DNA from: Poriferisodalis sp965262965
GTDB taxonomy: Bacteria; Actinomycetota; Acidimicrobiia; Acidimicrobiales; Poriferisodalaceae
DNA: 64,000 nt
Assembly: GCF_965262965.1 (NCBI RefSeq)
Contig: NZ_OZ253573.1
Location: 868,001-932,000 of the forward strand
Direction of reading: 5' to 3'
Numbering within the stretch: position 1 is the first letter of the stretch; every line of letters begins with the position of its first letter. Under the pieces are notes generated by a model. That model had not been told where the DNA came from. It ran no database searches and was given only the letters and a program-made list of their open reading frames with translations. The translations under genes and the position numbers were made by a program. Of this stretch, positions 63,689 through 64,000 are shown in pieces.

Positions 63689-64000
63689 TCAGAAAGGCCG
63701 GTCGCCGATGAGCGTCACGCGCTCCATTCGGCGATGCAGGCCGCCGTGGTCGGGGACGGCGTAGTGCTGGGTGCAGCGGTTGTCCCACTGTGCGATCGAC
63801 TCCGGTCGCCACCGGAACCGACACTGGTACTCGGGCCTGCTCGCCTCGTCGTAGAGACGCTGCCGCAGCGAGCGGCTCTCGTCGGGGGTCATCCCGTCGA
63901 TCGTGAGCGTGAAGATCCGGTTGACGTACAGGCTCTGGCAACCCGTGACGGGATGCGTGCGCACGACCGGGTGCTTCTGGTCCGGGTACTGCTCGGCGGC
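63689..64000 (-). CDS. TauD/TfdA-family dioxygenase, C-terminal part
   Basis: Partial gene entering from the right edge; 103 residues remain before the stop at 63689. HPVVRTHPVTGCQSLYVN contains the distal His and conserved HPVTG of the TauD/TfdA family, and later CRFRWRPESIAQWDNRCTQH and DNRCTQHYAV hold the Arg and final His. These Fe(II)/2-oxoglutarate enzymes often open sulfonates or phenoxyacids. The N-terminus is outside the window. Confidence 0.87.
   Translation of the reverse strand, partial: AAEQYPDQKHPVVRTHPVTGCQSLYVNRIFTLTIDGMTPDESRSLRQRLYDEASRPEYQCRFRWRPESIAQWDNRCTQHYAVPDHGGLHRRMERVTLIGDRPF

Noticed and set aside
1..64000. tRNA, rRNA, CRISPR array, integrase or attachment site
   Set aside because: None was recognised on reading through both strands; a covariance-model search would be needed to exclude a tRNA.

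Overview
The window is high-GC DNA with dense, short-gapped, mostly leaderless-looking genes. It carries many flavin, F420-type, short-chain dehydrogenase (SDR), luciferase-like, phytanoyl-CoA dioxygenase and CaiB/BaiF enzymes. This gene mix points to an actinobacterium, plausibly an uncultured acidimicrobial lineage of the kind found in marine or sponge-associated communities; that placement is inferred from gene content only. No rRNA, tRNA or CRISPR array was seen.

Layout. 1-8.6 kb: a leucine-rich-repeat protein running off the left edge, then aromatic/xenobiotic catabolism genes (intradiol dioxygenase, VOC protein, luciferase-like monooxygenase, FAD oxidoreductase, SDR, double CaiB/BaiF). 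8.7-12.4 kb: a convergent type II restriction-modification (R-M) pair whose nuclease gene is split by an ISL3-type element with an 8-bp target duplication. 12.5-21.6 kb: haloalkane dehalogenase, a shortened metallo-beta-lactamase-fold (MBL) gene, a macrodomain fusion coupled to a cytochrome c lipoprotein, SDR, enolase-superfamily enzyme, alcohol dehydrogenase, thioesterase and arylsulfatase. 21.7-27.4 kb: a giant single-chain type ISP R-M gene with a C19 tract and a G9 tract at which the reading frame breaks, then a VapBC module. 27.4-42.7 kb: a candidate UGA-containing (selenocysteine) redoxin, two HsaA-like flavin monooxygenases, a VOC dioxygenase, carotenoid oxygenase, DMFase-like protein, a second MBL gene with its partner, an FAD hydroxylase, a CotH/lamin-tail lipoprotein and apt. 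42.7-49.5 kb: a second VapBC, two same-orientation IS1182-like elements around a putative nucleotidyltransferase toxin pair, and an abutting IS982-like element. 49.5-64 kb: another toxin-antitoxin pair, PhyH dioxygenases, a two-component system facing a His-rich lipoprotein, a third R-M system with a frameshifted nuclease, a second haloalkane dehalogenase, a decayed PhyH copy, RidA, a luciferase-like enzyme and the end of a TauD-type dioxygenase.

Themes. (1) Three restriction systems are present and the nuclease function of each is interrupted: by an insertion sequence, by homopolymer frameshifts, and by a one-base frameshift. (2) A 150-residue domain of unknown function occurs twice, each time next to the same MBL family; one copy is fused to an ADP-ribose-binding macrodomain. 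(3) A redoxin has TGA exactly where homologous TlpA/redoxin proteins have their first redox cysteine, followed by a hairpin resembling a bacterial SECIS. Some single-base frameshifts could be assembly indels; this cannot be decided from the sequence alone.
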